A stretch of DNA of 64,000 nt from JBCDKH01 sp964388485. GTDB lineage: Bacteria; Planctomycetota; Phycisphaerae; Tepidisphaerales; Tepidisphaeraceae. Below are positions 43,629-53,092 of the stretch, in pieces. Numbering within the stretch: the first letter of the stretch is position 1; every line of letters starts with the position of its first letter. The stretch is from the NCBI GenBank assembly GCA_964388485.1, contig CAYMAS010000015.1:1-64000 (forward strand), in the 5' to 3' direction. The translations under genes and the position numbers were made by a program. Under the pieces are notes generated by a model. That model saw nothing but the letters and a program-made list of their open reading frames with translations. It made no database searches and was not told the origin of the DNA.

Positions 43629-45374
43629 ATGAAGTCGATCACCGCCCAGCTCATCCTCTTTCTGCGGCAAAAGCCAAGCCGACGCAACGTTTACGTCCTG
43701 CTCCGGTTCATCGCCGTCCTTATCGCCCTCATCGTCGGCTACAGCATCCTGTTCCACTACATCATGCTCTACGAGGAGCGGCAGGGCATTCTCGATCGCG
43801 AGCACTCCTGGGTCACCGCCATCTACTGGACGCTCACCGTCATGAGCACCCTCGGCTTCGGTGACATCACATTCCAAAGCGACCTGGGCCGACTCTTCAG
43901 TCTCGTCGTCCTCATCAGCGGCACGCTCTTTCTGCTGGTGCTCCTGCCGTTCACCTTCATCCAGTTCTTCTACGCCCCATGGATGGAAGCCCAAGCCGCC
44001 GCAAGGGTGCCGCGGAAGCTGGACGAAGAAACGAACGACCACGTGATCCTCAGTGGCCGCGGGCCGGTGCTCGACGACCTCATTAAACGCCTCAACCAAT
44101 TCGGACAGCGGTACATTCTCCTGGCCGGCGACGATGTCGACGACGCCCTCAGCCTCAGCGACAGCGGCGTGCGCGTCATGGTCGGAGCGCCGGATTCGGT
44201 CGAGGCGTACCAGAGTGCCCGAGCCGATCAAGCCGCGGTCGTGGTGGCACTCGGCGACGACATCGCCAACGCCAACGCTGTTTTCGTCGCCCACCAGGCC
44301 GCGCCCGAGACGCCGATCGTCTCCGCTGCGCGAACGTCGTCTGCGGCCAAGATTCAGAAGCTCGCCGGTGCCACACGCGTCGTCGAGTTCACCGAGCTCA
44401 TGGGCGAAAGTCTCGCCCGCCGGACCCTAGGCGGCGACGCGGTCAGCCACGTCGTCGCCGTCGCGGGCGGCAGTTCGCAGAAGGGCAACGGCTTGCTCAT
44501 TGCCGAAGCCAATGCAAGCCGCACGCCGCTCGTCGGCAAGACGCTGCGGGAGAACCGACTTCGCGATCTGGGCCCGAGCGTGCTGGGCCTCTGGGATCGC
44601 GGCCAGTTCGAGCTCGCCACGCCCGAAGGCGTCGTGCGGGATCACACGGTGCTCCTGCTCGCCGGCACGCGGGAGCAGCTCGAATCGTACGACGAAGCGT
44701 TCGCGATCTACAACGTCAGCGGCCAACCGGCGATCGTCATCGGCGGCGGACGCGTCGGCCGGGCCACCGCTCGCAGCCTCGCCAAGCGGGGCATTGCGAC
44801 ACATCTTGTCGAGCTTGATCCGGAACGCGTCGATCAAGGCGACCTGCCCGAAGGCACCGTCGTCACCATCGGCGACGCCGCGGATCCGACCGTGCTCGAA
44901 GCCGCAGGACTGGAAGAGGCCTCGAGCGTCCTGGTCACCACGGGCGACGACCCGACCAACATCTACCTGACGCTCCAGGTTCGTCACCTTCGGCCCAACG
45001 TGCAGATTTTGGCCCGGGCCAGCCGTGACCGGAGCGTCGACGTGCTCCACCGGGCCGGAGCCGACGTGACGATGTCGATGGCGAGCGTGGGCGTGAGCCG
45101 GATCCTGAAGTTCGTCGAGCGGGCGGACATCGTGCCGATCGCCGAGGGCTTGAACGTGATCCGGATGCCGATGCCCGCATCGATGGCCGGCCGCAAGATC
45201 GGCGACCTCGACGTCCGGCAGGAGAGCGGTGCCACCATCGTCGCCGTCGAAAGCGCAGAGGGCGACATCCACGTCAATCCGGGACCCGACGTCGAGCTTC
45301 AACCAACAGACGACGTCCTGTTCATCGGCACCCCCGACACGGAGCAGCGTTTCCTGAAGCTTTACTGCCGTTGA
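43629..45374 (+). CDS. Two-TM potassium channel with two RCK/TrkA domains
   Basis: A 581-residue protein. Two membrane helices (VLLRFIAVLIALIVGYSILF and LFSLVVLISGTLFLLVLLPF) flank a pore helix with filter TLGFGD (74-79), a mild variant of TVGYGD. Cytosolic RCK units follow: a degenerate one (NDHVILSGRGPVLDDLIKRL) and a canonical NAD-binding one (PAIVIGGGRVGRATARSLAK). A TrkA-C-type segment (VIRMPMPASMAGRKIGDLDV) closes each part. It probably passes potassium under nucleotide control. ATG 43629 is used; an in-frame GTG lies 15 bases upstream. Confidence 0.85.
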   Translation: MKSITAQLILFLRQKPSRRNVYVLLRFIAVLIALIVGYSILFHYIMLYEERQGILDREHSWVTAIYWTLTVMSTLGFGDITFQSDLGRLFSLVVLISGTLFLLVLLPFTFIQFFYAPWMEAQAAARVPRKLDEETNDHVILSGRGPVLDDLIKRLNQFGQRYILLAGDDVDDALSLSDSGVRVMVGAPDSVEAYQSARADQAAVVVALGDDIANANAVFVAHQAAPETPIVSAARTSSAAKIQKLAGATRVVEFTELMGESLARRTLGGDAVSHVVAVAGGSSQKGNGLLIAEANASRTPLVGKTLRENRLRDLGPSVLGLWDRGQFELATPEGVVRDHTVLLLAGTREQLESYDEAFAIYNVSGQPAIVIGGGRVGRATARSLAKRGIATHLVELDPERVDQGDLPEGTVVTIGDAADPTVLEAAGLEEASSVLVTTGDDPTNIYLTLQVRHLRPNVQILARASRDRSVDVLHRAGADVTMSMASVGVSRILKFVERADIVPIAEGLNVIRMPMPASMAGRKIGDLDVRQESGATIVAVESAEGDIHVNPGPDVELQPTDDVLFIGTPDTEQRFLKLYCR

Positions 45375-45497
45375 GACAGCCTGCGGAAGGGGCGGGGATT
45401 CTCCTCGTGGTTCCATCATCCCGATGGGAGCGAGAGGCCTCGACACGACGGTCGCTTCGCGCTTGTGTAACGTCCGACTCCGGGGAGCCACGTCCTC

Positions 45498-45519
45498 GTC
45501 GTGCTGAAGCACGATCTAC
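45498..45519 (-). repeat. Solitary GTAG-type REP
   Basis: On the minus strand it reads GTAG, then ATCGTGCTTCAGCACGAC. Same core as the copies at 39057 and 53786. It lies 14 bp before the DUF58 start and no inverted partner is near. Confidence 0.7.
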
Positions 45520-45533
45520 TTCTACTTCGCGTC

Positions 45534-46454
45534 ATGCCCGACGACCTCAACGACTTTCTCGACCCGCGGGCGTTGGCTCGGGTCAAGTCGCTGGAGCTGC
45601 GAACGCGCCGCGTGGTCGAAGGCGTCATGGCTGGTCGGCACCGCTCGCCGCACCAGGGATCGAGCGTCGAGTTCGCCCAGCACCGGCCGTACGTGCAGGG
45701 CGACGACACGAGGCACATCGACTGGAAAGTCTTCGGCCGAAGCGACAAGCTGAACATCAAGCAGTTCCAGGAGGAGACGCAACTGCAGATCATCCTCGCC
45801 GTCGATGCCAGTCAGAGCATGACCTTCGGCACCGTCGCTCGAGCGGGTCGCGAGTCGTGGACCAAGTACGACCACGCCACCACCCTCGCCGCGACGCTGG
45901 CGTATCTCGCGACGCTTAAGAGCGATGCCGTCGGCTTGGCCGTGTTCGATGAGACGCTCGCCAAGTACGTCCGACCCTCCGCCACGCGAGGCCAGTGGCG
46001 GACGATTGTCAACGAACTGCAGGCTGTCCCGCGTGCCAATGGCACCGGCGTCGGCGACGTGCTTCGCAACCTTGCCGGCACCATTCGCGGCAGAAGCCTC
46101 GTGGTGGTCGTCAGCGACTTCTTCGACGACCCTGCCGACATCGAGCGCGGCCTCAAGGCCTTGCGCTTTCGGAACCACGACATCGTCTGTCTGCAACTCC
46201 TCGACCCCGAGGAAACCACCTTCCGCTTCAAGGACGTCACGATGTTCGAAGGCATGGAATCCAGCGGCGAACTGCTCACCGAACCACAAGCCCTTCGCAA
46301 GGGCTACCTCCAAGCCCTCGAAGACCACCGCGAAGCCGTCGCCCGCGCCTGCGGCAAACTTGACACTGACTTCCACCGCTTCAATACCGGCGAAAGCCTC
46401 GAGATGCCGCTGAGCGTCTTCCTGGCGGGACGTGGGGCGAGGCTGCGGAAGTAG
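45534..46454 (+). CDS. DUF58 protein (Bat operon)
   Basis: A 306-residue cytosolic protein with the DUF58 hallmark RPYVQGDDTRHIDWKVFGRS followed by a VWA-like core. The MIDAS-type motif is VDASQSM. Genes of this type sit with MoxR ATPases and VWA proteins. Here the BatA-like and VWA genes follow, but no moxR gene precedes it; the neighbour upstream is a potassium channel. ATG 45534 is chosen; the frame is open 33 bases further upstream through the REP at 45498. Confidence 0.87.
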   Translation: MPDDLNDFLDPRALARVKSLELRTRRVVEGVMAGRHRSPHQGSSVEFAQHRPYVQGDDTRHIDWKVFGRSDKLNIKQFQEETQLQIILAVDASQSMTFGTVARAGRESWTKYDHATTLAATLAYLATLKSDAVGLAVFDETLAKYVRPSATRGQWRTIVNELQAVPRANGTGVGDVLRNLAGTIRGRSLVVVVSDFFDDPADIERGLKALRFRNHDIVCLQLLDPEETTFRFKDVTMFEGMESSGELLTEPQALRKGYLQALEDHREAVARACGKLDTDFHRFNTGESLEMPLSVFLAGRGARLRK

Positions 46455-46462
46455 TGAGAAGA

Positions 46463-46556
46463 GAGTACCGAGTACCGAGTACCGAGTGATGAGTATCAGA
46501 AAGAGGATCAAATGATTGATTTGTACTCGCTACTCGGTACTCAATACTCGGTACTT
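46463..46556. repeat. Inverted GAGTNNN heptamer arrays spanning a start codon
   Basis: Five heptamers run 46463-46497 (GAGTACC three times, GAGTGAT, GAGTATC). Five in reverse orientation run 46522-46556, mostly (G/A)AGTANN on the minus strand. The spacer is 24 nt and holds the ATG of the BatA-like gene, and the right arm is translated as its residues 4-15. Confidence 0.85.
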
Positions 46557-48707
46557 CCGCCCGCCGCCTTCGTCACCCCGGGCCTCGCGATCGCGGGAGC
46601 GTTGCTTGTCGCGGTGCCGATCGTGATTCATTTGTTGAATCGCCGCCGGTTCAAGCGGGTGGAGTGGGCGGCGATGCGGTTCGTGTTGGAGGCGATGAAG
46701 CGGAACCGCAAGCGGCTGCGGTTCGAGTCGTGGTTGCTCTTGGCATTGCGGTGCCTCGTGATCGGCCTGCTTGGGCTCGGCTTGGCGCGGCCGCTTGGGT
46801 GCGACAACGCCATGGCTTTAGCGGCGGGGCGGGACCGGGCGATGCACCTGTTCGTCCTCGACAACAGCGGCTCGACGATGCTGCGGCGGGACGATGCGAC
46901 GACCTTCGACCTCATCCGCAATGCCGCGACCGGCGTGCTGGAACTGCAAGCCGGCGACGTACGGGCAGCCGCCTTTGCCGCGGCGGCACCGGCGTCGGAT
47001 GTGGTGGCGGAACCGACCTACGACCTCGGCGAAGTCGCCGCCGCGGTGGCGACGATGCAGGCGACGTCGCTGTCGACCGATGTCGCCGGCGCGTTGGAGC
47101 GAGCACTGGTCGCCGCCGAAGTGGCGGAGCCGGGCGAGCGGGTGATCGTCCACGTCCTCACCGACGCCGCCGCCGAAGCTCTGGCCGATCCGCGACTCGA
47201 AAGCCTGAGCGATCGACTCGTCGCCAACGCCGAAGTTCGCGTCTATCGACCTGTCGGCGAACCACCGGGGAACGTCGCCGTCGTTGTCTTGCGGGCAGGC
47301 GAATCACTCGTACGCGACGGCTTCGACGTGCCGATCCTTGGCACCATCGCCGCCCCGACCGGCAACACGCGGACGACCACCGCCACCTGGCGTGTCGCGG
47401 GTTCGATCATCGACGCACCGGCCGTCACCGCCGAGGCCGAGTCGACCGAAATCGCCGCCAGTCCCCGCGTCGCCGACGCCATCGAGCCGGGGCGGTCACG
47501 CGTCGTCTCCCTCGGCATCACCGGCGACGATGCCCTCACCGACGACGACGTCCGGTACGCGGTGATCGAACGCGTCGCCGACTTGCCGGTGCTCGTCGTC
47601 GAAGGCGGCCGGAGCGTCGAACTCGGCGGGGCGGGAACGTCCCTGCTCGCCACCGCGCTCTCGCCCGGCGAGGCCAGTTACGTCGACGTCGAACGGGCGA
47701 GCGACCTCGAATTGGCAGACCTCGCACTCGACCCGTACCGCGCGATCGTCCTCAACGACGTCGGCGGCATCGACGAAGCCGTCGCCGCACGGCTGCAAAC
47801 GTTCGTCCAGAACGGCGGCACGCTCATGAACTGGCTCGGCGGACGCATCACGGCGACGAACGCCAACGACATCCTTGGATCCCGCTCACTGCTGCCCGGC
47901 ACGCTCGTCCGGCAAATCGACGCGACCACCCGAAGCGACCTCGGCCTCGTCGGCTTCGACTTCGACCCGACCGACGTGCACCCGCTGCTCGACGGCTTCC
48001 GCGGTGCCGAGGACAGTGGCCTGGCCGCACCCTACTTCCGCCGATATTGGGAACTCGAGCCGGACGAGACGGCGGACATCGTTCTCAGCTTCGCCGGCAC
48101 CGCTTCACCGGCGGTCCTGTCGCACCGCGTCGGCGCCGGCCGGATTATCACAGTCGCATCGGCGGCATCGGATCCCGAGTGGTCCGTCCTGCCGCTGGCC
48201 CGCAACTTCGCCTCCTTCCTACACGATCTGCTCGGCAACGCCATCGGCACCGCCGGCGGCGGCTCGGGTTGGCAGAACCTGGTCGCCGGCGACACGCTCA
48301 TCGTCCCCGCCTCCGCAGGCCTGCCGACGGACGCGACGCCGCAGCTCGTCGGCGACGGCGAGACGATCCGCCTGACGCGTCGAACTCGCGACGACGGCAC
48401 CTTCGCCTGGACCTCGCCGCCCCTCGTCACGCCCGGCGTCTTCGAGCTCGCCGCGGGTGACGTGCGGCTGCCGGTCGTCGTCAATCGACCCGCTGACGAA
48501 AGCGACGCCACACCCGCCGACGGTGCCCGGCTTCGCGACCTCTTCGGCGACGACGTGGCGATCCTCGATTTATCCGCAGAGACGACCGAAGACCTCGCCG
48601 CCGAAGCCGATCGTCCCGACTGGGGCTGGACGCTGATCGTCCTGGCGATGCTCTTGGCGATGGCGGAAGTCGCCTACGCCAGCTTCCTCGGGCGCAGCCG
48701 GAGTTGA
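46512..48707 (+). CDS. BatA-like VWA membrane protein
   Basis: A 731-residue membrane protein. The aerotolerance-type N-terminal domain shows VIHLLNRRRFKRVEWAAMRF. Two membrane helices are seen (PGLAIAGALLVAVPIVIHLL and SWLLLALRCLVIGLLGLGLA). A VWA domain begins at MHLFVLDNSGSTM, whose DxSxS MIDAS motif is intact. A long extracytoplasmic region and a final helix (TLIVLAMLLAMAEVAYASFL) follow. The first 17 residues (LYSLLGTQYSVLP) come from the heptamer repeat and are probably not ancestral. The stop overlaps the next gene. Confidence 0.85.
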   Translation: MIDLYSLLGTQYSVLPPAAFVTPGLAIAGALLVAVPIVIHLLNRRRFKRVEWAAMRFVLEAMKRNRKRLRFESWLLLALRCLVIGLLGLGLARPLGCDNAMALAAGRDRAMHLFVLDNSGSTMLRRDDATTFDLIRNAATGVLELQAGDVRAAAFAAAAPASDVVAEPTYDLGEVAAAVATMQATSLSTDVAGALERALVAAEVAEPGERVIVHVLTDAAAEALADPRLESLSDRLVANAEVRVYRPVGEPPGNVAVVVLRAGESLVRDGFDVPILGTIAAPTGNTRTTTATWRVAGSIIDAPAVTAEAESTEIAASPRVADAIEPGRSRVVSLGITGDDALTDDDVRYAVIERVADLPVLVVEGGRSVELGGAGTSLLATALSPGEASYVDVERASDLELADLALDPYRAIVLNDVGGIDEAVAARLQTFVQNGGTLMNWLGGRITATNANDILGSRSLLPGTLVRQIDATTRSDLGLVGFDFDPTDVHPLLDGFRGAEDSGLAAPYFRRYWELEPDETADIVLSFAGTASPAVLSHRVGAGRIITVASAASDPEWSVLPLARNFASFLHDLLGNAIGTAGGGSGWQNLVAGDTLIVPASAGLPTDATPQLVGDGETIRLTRRTRDDGTFAWTSPPLVTPGVFELAAGDVRLPVVVNRPADESDATPADGARLRDLFGDDVAILDLSAETTEDLAAEADRPDWGWTLIVLAMLLAMAEVAYASFLGRSRS

Positions 48708-51016
48708 ACCCGTACGCTCTGGGCGTGCAGCGTTTGTACGAATTGCTCCTCGGCCTCGAAGCCGGCTTCCTGTCGCGAGAGGGCCTGATGTCGATCGACT
48801 GGCGGCCACGATGGCCGTTGCAGGAGGTCTTCGGTGCGGCGGCGTGGAACCTCGTCCTCGTCGCGGCAGCGGTGGCTGTCGTCGTCTGGGCCTATCGACG
48901 CGACGGCCGCACCCGGGCCTGGCGACTCACCCTCGGCGGCCTGCGGCTGGCGTTCCTCGTCCTCATCATCACACTCCTCAACCGCCCGACGCTCTCCCTC
49001 GAACGCCTGCGCGTCGAGCCCGGCGTCGTGGCCATCCTCCTCGACCGCAGCGCCTCGATGCAGGTCGAAGACGTCGGCGAAGACCGGAGCGAACGCTTTA
49101 CCTCAGCTCTGGAAGCCGCGACGTCGGTCGCGGAGCAGACCTCCGAAACCCACGACGTCCGACGCTTCCTCATCGACACGGGTGCCACCGAAGTTGAGTC
49201 TCTCGACAACGATCCGACGTCCGACGCCACCGATTTGCAAACCGCCACCGCCGACGCCTTGCGTCAACTCCGCGGCACCAACCTCGCCGCGGTCGTCCTG
49301 CTGAGCGACGGCCGCAACACCGACACCACCACCGCCGCCGTCACGCCCGACGTGCCTGTCTACACCATCCCGGTCGGCGACCCGGCAGAGCCCGCCAACG
49401 TTGCCATCGAAGCCGTCCTCGCCGAGCCCAACGTCTTCGCGGGCGACACCCTCAACGTCATCACGCGGATTCGCACCGACGGCGTTGAGGGGCCGGTGAC
49501 GGTGCGTCTCCAGCGGTCCGACGGCACCGCGGCCCTCGACGCCGCCGGCAACCCGCTGACGGCGACAGTCGTCGAGGATGCCGAAGTCGAGCTGCAACTG
49601 CCCACCACCACTCCTGGCCCGCTCGACCTACAGATCGTCGCCGAAGCCCCGCCCGGTGTTCGCGAGACCTCCCTCGACGACAACACCCGCCCGCTCCGCG
49701 TCGACGTCCTCGAAGCCACCCTTCGCGTCCTCTACGTCGACGGCTACCCACGCTGGGAGTACCGCTACCTCAAAAACCAGATCATCCGCGACGACACCAT
49801 CGACGCCTCGATCCTGCTGACGAGCGCCGACGCCGACTTCCCGCAGGAAGGCAATTCGCCCATCCGCCGGTTCCCCGTGAGCGAGGAAGAGTTCGCCAGC
49901 TACGACGTCGTGCTGCTCGGCGACGTCTCGCCACGCCAGTTCAGCGACGGCCAACTCGAGCTCATCCGCGAGTTCGTCGGCGACAAGGGCGGCGGGTTCG
50001 GCATGATCGCCGGGCCCCGCAACTCGCCTTGGTCCTGGACCGGCACCGCGATCGAAGCGCTCCTGCCGGTCGACGTCGTTGCAGAACCATCGCAATCCGT
50101 CGCCGCGACGAACGGCTGGCGACCCGTCGTTACGCCCGCCGGCAGCCGCACCGGCATCTTCCGCTTTTTCGCCGACAAAGAGGCCAACGAACGCTACCTC
50201 GAAGAGGGCCTGCGTCCGCTCTACTGGTTTGCCACCGGCGTCCGCCCCAAGGCCGGCCTCGGCGACGTCCTCGCCCGCCATCCCGACGAAGAAGGCCCCG
50301 ATGGCGAAGCTGCCGCGTTGCTCGTCGCAGGTCGTTACGGCGCGGGCCGGACGCTCTTCAACGCGATCGACGAATCGTGGCGGTGGCGGTACTACACGGG
50401 CGAGCCGGTCTTCGACACGTTCTGGGTGCAACAGCTCCGCTACCTAGCCCGCGGCCGAAAGCTCGGCGACCGCCGGGCCACGCTCGACGTCGACCGCCCC
50501 GGCTACCTCATCGGCGAACGGGCCACGGTCGAGCTCCGCATCCTCGACGGCCGACTCGCCAACAACCTCCCCGACCGCCTCGAAGCCCGGCTGCTCGACG
50601 CCGACGCCACGCCGGTTGACACGGTTTCGCTCGTCCGCCGGTCCACCAACGCCGGCGGCGAAGCCAGTCGCTACACCGGCTCGTTCGACGCCGACCGCGC
50701 CGGTGCCTTCACCGCCGTCGTTGCCCCGCTAGCCGGCGACGTCCCGGAACTCGCCGACCCGTTCGTGGTCGACCTGCCCCGCGGCGAACTGCTCCGACCC
50801 GCTACCGACTTCCCGGCCCTGCAACGCCTCGCGACAGAAACCGGCGGCCGCGTGATCCCGCTGAACGACCTCACGCAACTCGACATCCCCACCGCCGCCC
50901 GCCGCACGCCGGTCCTGACCGACCGCGCCCTCTGGGACGCCCCAATCGCCCTTGGCTTGCTGGCATTGCTGCTCACCCTCGAATGGACCGGCCGCAAGGT
51001 TGCGGGGCTGGTATAG
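48704..51016 (+). CDS. VWA and glutamine-amidotransferase-like membrane protein (Bat operon)
   Basis: A 770-residue protein. Two N-terminal helices (NLVLVAAAVAVVVWAYR, GGLRLAFLVLIITLLNRPT) are followed by a VWA domain. Its motif is AILLDRSASMQVED, an intact DxSxS. A glutamine-amidotransferase-like Rossmann part (VLYVDGYPRWEYRYLKNQII to GGGFGMIAGPRNSPW) is next. It lacks an obvious catalytic cysteine, as is usual for this VWA subgroup. A C-terminal helix is present (APIALGLLALLLTLEW). The TTG at 48704 overlaps the upstream stop; ATG 48788 is an alternative but lacks the typical GLEAGFLSREG lead-in. Confidence 0.82.
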   Translation: MNPYALGVQRLYELLLGLEAGFLSREGLMSIDWRPRWPLQEVFGAAAWNLVLVAAAVAVVVWAYRRDGRTRAWRLTLGGLRLAFLVLIITLLNRPTLSLERLRVEPGVVAILLDRSASMQVEDVGEDRSERFTSALEAATSVAEQTSETHDVRRFLIDTGATEVESLDNDPTSDATDLQTATADALRQLRGTNLAAVVLLSDGRNTDTTTAAVTPDVPVYTIPVGDPAEPANVAIEAVLAEPNVFAGDTLNVITRIRTDGVEGPVTVRLQRSDGTAALDAAGNPLTATVVEDAEVELQLPTTTPGPLDLQIVAEAPPGVRETSLDDNTRPLRVDVLEATLRVLYVDGYPRWEYRYLKNQIIRDDTIDASILLTSADADFPQEGNSPIRRFPVSEEEFASYDVVLLGDVSPRQFSDGQLELIREFVGDKGGGFGMIAGPRNSPWSWTGTAIEALLPVDVVAEPSQSVAATNGWRPVVTPAGSRTGIFRFFADKEANERYLEEGLRPLYWFATGVRPKAGLGDVLARHPDEEGPDGEAAALLVAGRYGAGRTLFNAIDESWRWRYYTGEPVFDTFWVQQLRYLARGRKLGDRRATLDVDRPGYLIGERATVELRILDGRLANNLPDRLEARLLDADATPVDTVSLVRRSTNAGGEASRYTGSFDADRAGAFTAVVAPLAGDVPELADPFVVDLPRGELLRPATDFPALQRLATETGGRVIPLNDLTQLDIPTAARRTPVLTDRALWDAPIALGLLALLLTLEWTGRKVAGLV

Positions 51017-51175
51017 GTGGAGCTAGTTTGAAGGACTCTTCGCTCTGGTTCCACAGTCGGGACGAAATCCGATGCAAGCTGCTACTTGCCGCTTGACTGA
51101 CTGAAGCTAAACGTTAGGCTGCCAACCGTGGTGTGGGTTGTTTCCGCTGCGTTTCTTTATGCAAAGGGTGAAGTT

Positions 51176-51754
51176 ATGTCGAGAATTTTCCAGTTCGAGT
51201 CGGTCGAGTCGCGTTGCATGTTGTCTGCGAGCGACGGATCTTTACCATCAGAGGATCTGTCTCTGCTCACGACGGTAGAGGCCTCTGCGGCGGTAATCCA
51301 GAGTATTGCTAGTCCGTTCCAAGAGAGGATTGCTGCCTTCCGAACCGCTGTCGCTGCGGTTGTAGGTTATGCTGATGCAGGCGGTGTTATGACGGAGGCG
51401 TCGAGCAACGCAATTGTCACTCTGTCGTCTTCTGCCGCGGCACTGAAATAGATCGCGGTTGTGGAGGGAAATCCGCCCGAGATCGTAACTGCGTTGCAGG
51501 CGGGGATCGGTTCGTTGGAGCGGTCGATTGGCACGATCTCCGCTACCTTGCTCGACGACGGAGATAGTGTTCCTGGTGATTGGAACGGAGACGGCGTTTC
51601 AAATTGGGATGATAGTGCGGACTTCTGGTGGGAGATGTCGTACATTGGCCTCCAGCAGCGTGATTATGGATTCGCTGCAAGTGCGGCGCTACGTGCTCTT
51701 AAAGCTGAGCTTATGGATCTGGAATACCCTGATAGTGATCCCAATAGTCCGTAG
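51176..51754 (+). pseudogene. Small exported planctomycete-type protein interrupted by an amber codon
   Basis: The frame from ATG 51176 reads SRIFQFESVESRCMLSASDG. Its ESVESRCMLSA resembles the LExR.LLSA motif found at N-termini of many exported planctomycete proteins. It runs to a TAG at 51449-51451 and then continues open in the same frame to 51754. The second part contains a calcium-loop-like DWNGDGVSNWDDSADF. A single nonsense change would explain the split; alternatively GTG 51461 could restart translation. The DNA is visibly AT-richer than the neighbours. It sits between Bat operon genes. The full-length product would be about 192 residues, function unknown. Confidence 0.6.
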
Positions 51755-51821
51755 GAAAAACAGGGTTTCGTAGTTCCAGTCGAGATTCAGTCGTGCAGCT
51801 TTCTGTAGCTGAGGTGAAACG

Positions 51822-52721
51822 TTGTCGCTACTGACTGTCAACTTCTCGCTCTGGGCTCTCTGGTTCCTAGCAGATGTTGTTGCTGGTACAATGCCCCCGC
51901 TTGGTCAACCTGGACCGCTCTGGGATCGCCTTTCAGGTGGTCCCGAAGCGGTTGTTGTCGATGAATCCCGGAGGCAAGATCTTCGGTTGACTCTGGCTGG
52001 TACTCAAGCTGTCTGGTCGACAGGGGGAGTACCGCCAGAAGTGTCGGCGGCTATCGTGCGTTCCGAAATGGTTTCGAAGCGGTTGTACGGGATATGGTTA
52101 ACTCGTCCATCCGTGATTTGGCTGTCGCATGAGCTGAGCGATCATCGTATGGCTGTAAGATCTTTGGTTGGCAAGTCAGCATCAAGTTCACCAACTGTCG
52201 GATTGGGCGGCATCTACGTAGCAGGTGCTCGTAGAGTCGCGATCCTTGTTCATGGAGACATTCACCTGGTTGCCAGTAAAACTGCGCATGAAGTAGCGCA
52301 TCATATCGGACGAGAATCGATTTCTTTGGACAATTATCGGGCGATCAACGTTAAAAATCTTCTTTTCAACGAGGCGATGGCTGAGCTAGTCGAGTGCCTT
52401 GTCCTGCCCGAAGAAGATCGATTAGTGCTTCGTGCTGAGATAAAGCGTAGTTTGAGGCAGATTGTACAAGAGACGAAGAGGAATCCACAAGCTCTAGACA
52501 ATGTGCTTGAACGTGCAGCGACACAAGTTGATCGCGGAAACTACTCGCTTGCAGCCGGACTCATGTGGTGCATCTTCGAGAAACATGAAGACGCTTTGAA
52601 GGAAGGCCTAAAATCACTTCAGGAGATGAATCAGGAAGAAGCAGTTCTTGCATCGCATGCACTCATGCGGCTAGCCTCATTCAATGAGATCGATGCTTGG
52701 TCGATGCAGGATCATCCTTAG
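51822..52721 (+). CDS. Candidate secreted zinc metallopeptidase (HExxH)
   Basis: A 299-residue protein with an N-terminal signal-like segment (LLTVNFSLWALWFLADVVAG). The zincin motif HEVAH is at 156-160 (KTAHEVAHHIG), and a glutamate-rich NEAMAELVE (E184/E188) lies 24-28 residues later, the layout of gluzincins. The C-terminal 100 residues are helical. I do not recognise a named family. The TTG start is preceded by GAGG. Codon use is AT-richer than the surrounding genes. It is adjacent to, and in the same orientation as, the interrupted exported protein. Confidence 0.55.
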   Translation: MSLLTVNFSLWALWFLADVVAGTMPPLGQPGPLWDRLSGGPEAVVVDESRRQDLRLTLAGTQAVWSTGGVPPEVSAAIVRSEMVSKRLYGIWLTRPSVIWLSHELSDHRMAVRSLVGKSASSSPTVGLGGIYVAGARRVAILVHGDIHLVASKTAHEVAHHIGRESISLDNYRAINVKNLLFNEAMAELVECLVLPEEDRLVLRAEIKRSLRQIVQETKRNPQALDNVLERAATQVDRGNYSLAAGLMWCIFEKHEDALKEGLKSLQEMNQEEAVLASHALMRLASFNEIDAWSMQDHP

Positions 52722-52996
52722 CTTCTAGGTTCTTGTGCAGTGCGTTGCCAGTTCGTGCGAGCCAGATTTGCTGTGAGGGCGTAGGTTGTCGTCCCCGATC
52801 TCATTGCCGTAGCTGATGGGGCGGCTGCCGTACCTTGGACCATCCTCCTGCGTGGTGGACTTGGCGGCTTGCAGGCATGGGACGAGCGTCGCAACGCTCG
52901 AAGCGGCAGCGTCATCAGGACGAGGCCGAGAAGCGTCAGCAGCGTCATCGCCATGGTCGATACCTTAGATTTGCCATCACAACCGGAGTATCCGAC

Positions 52997-53064
52997 GGGG
53001 TCAGGAGTCGCCCTTGAAGGACATCCGCAGATTCAGGCCGGTTCCGAGGGCGACTCCTGACCCC
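52997..53064. repeat. Inverted repeat GGGGTCAGGAGTCGCCCT
   Basis: Two perfect 18-bp arms, 52997-53014 and 53047-53064, with a 32-nt spacer. The layout equals a REPIN of a different sequence class: the head has GGGGTCAGGAG in place of GTAG. Confidence 0.75.
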
Positions 53065-53092
53065 TTGCCGAATGATGTCGGACGCTCTTCAT

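Noticed and set aside
45375..45533. Searched for a moxR ATPase gene ahead of DUF58
   Set aside because: Only a short gap with a REP copy is present, and the upstream gene is a potassium channel.
51113..51119. GTTAGGC resembling an integron attC R' core site
   Set aside because: No matching RYYYAAC partner or attC-like arms lie within about 100 bases upstream, and no integrase gene is present.
52718..52954. 78-codon minus-strand frame with hydrophobic N-terminus
   Set aside because: It runs through a palindrome and a likely dispersed repeat, has an alternative open frame over the same DNA, and no known family.
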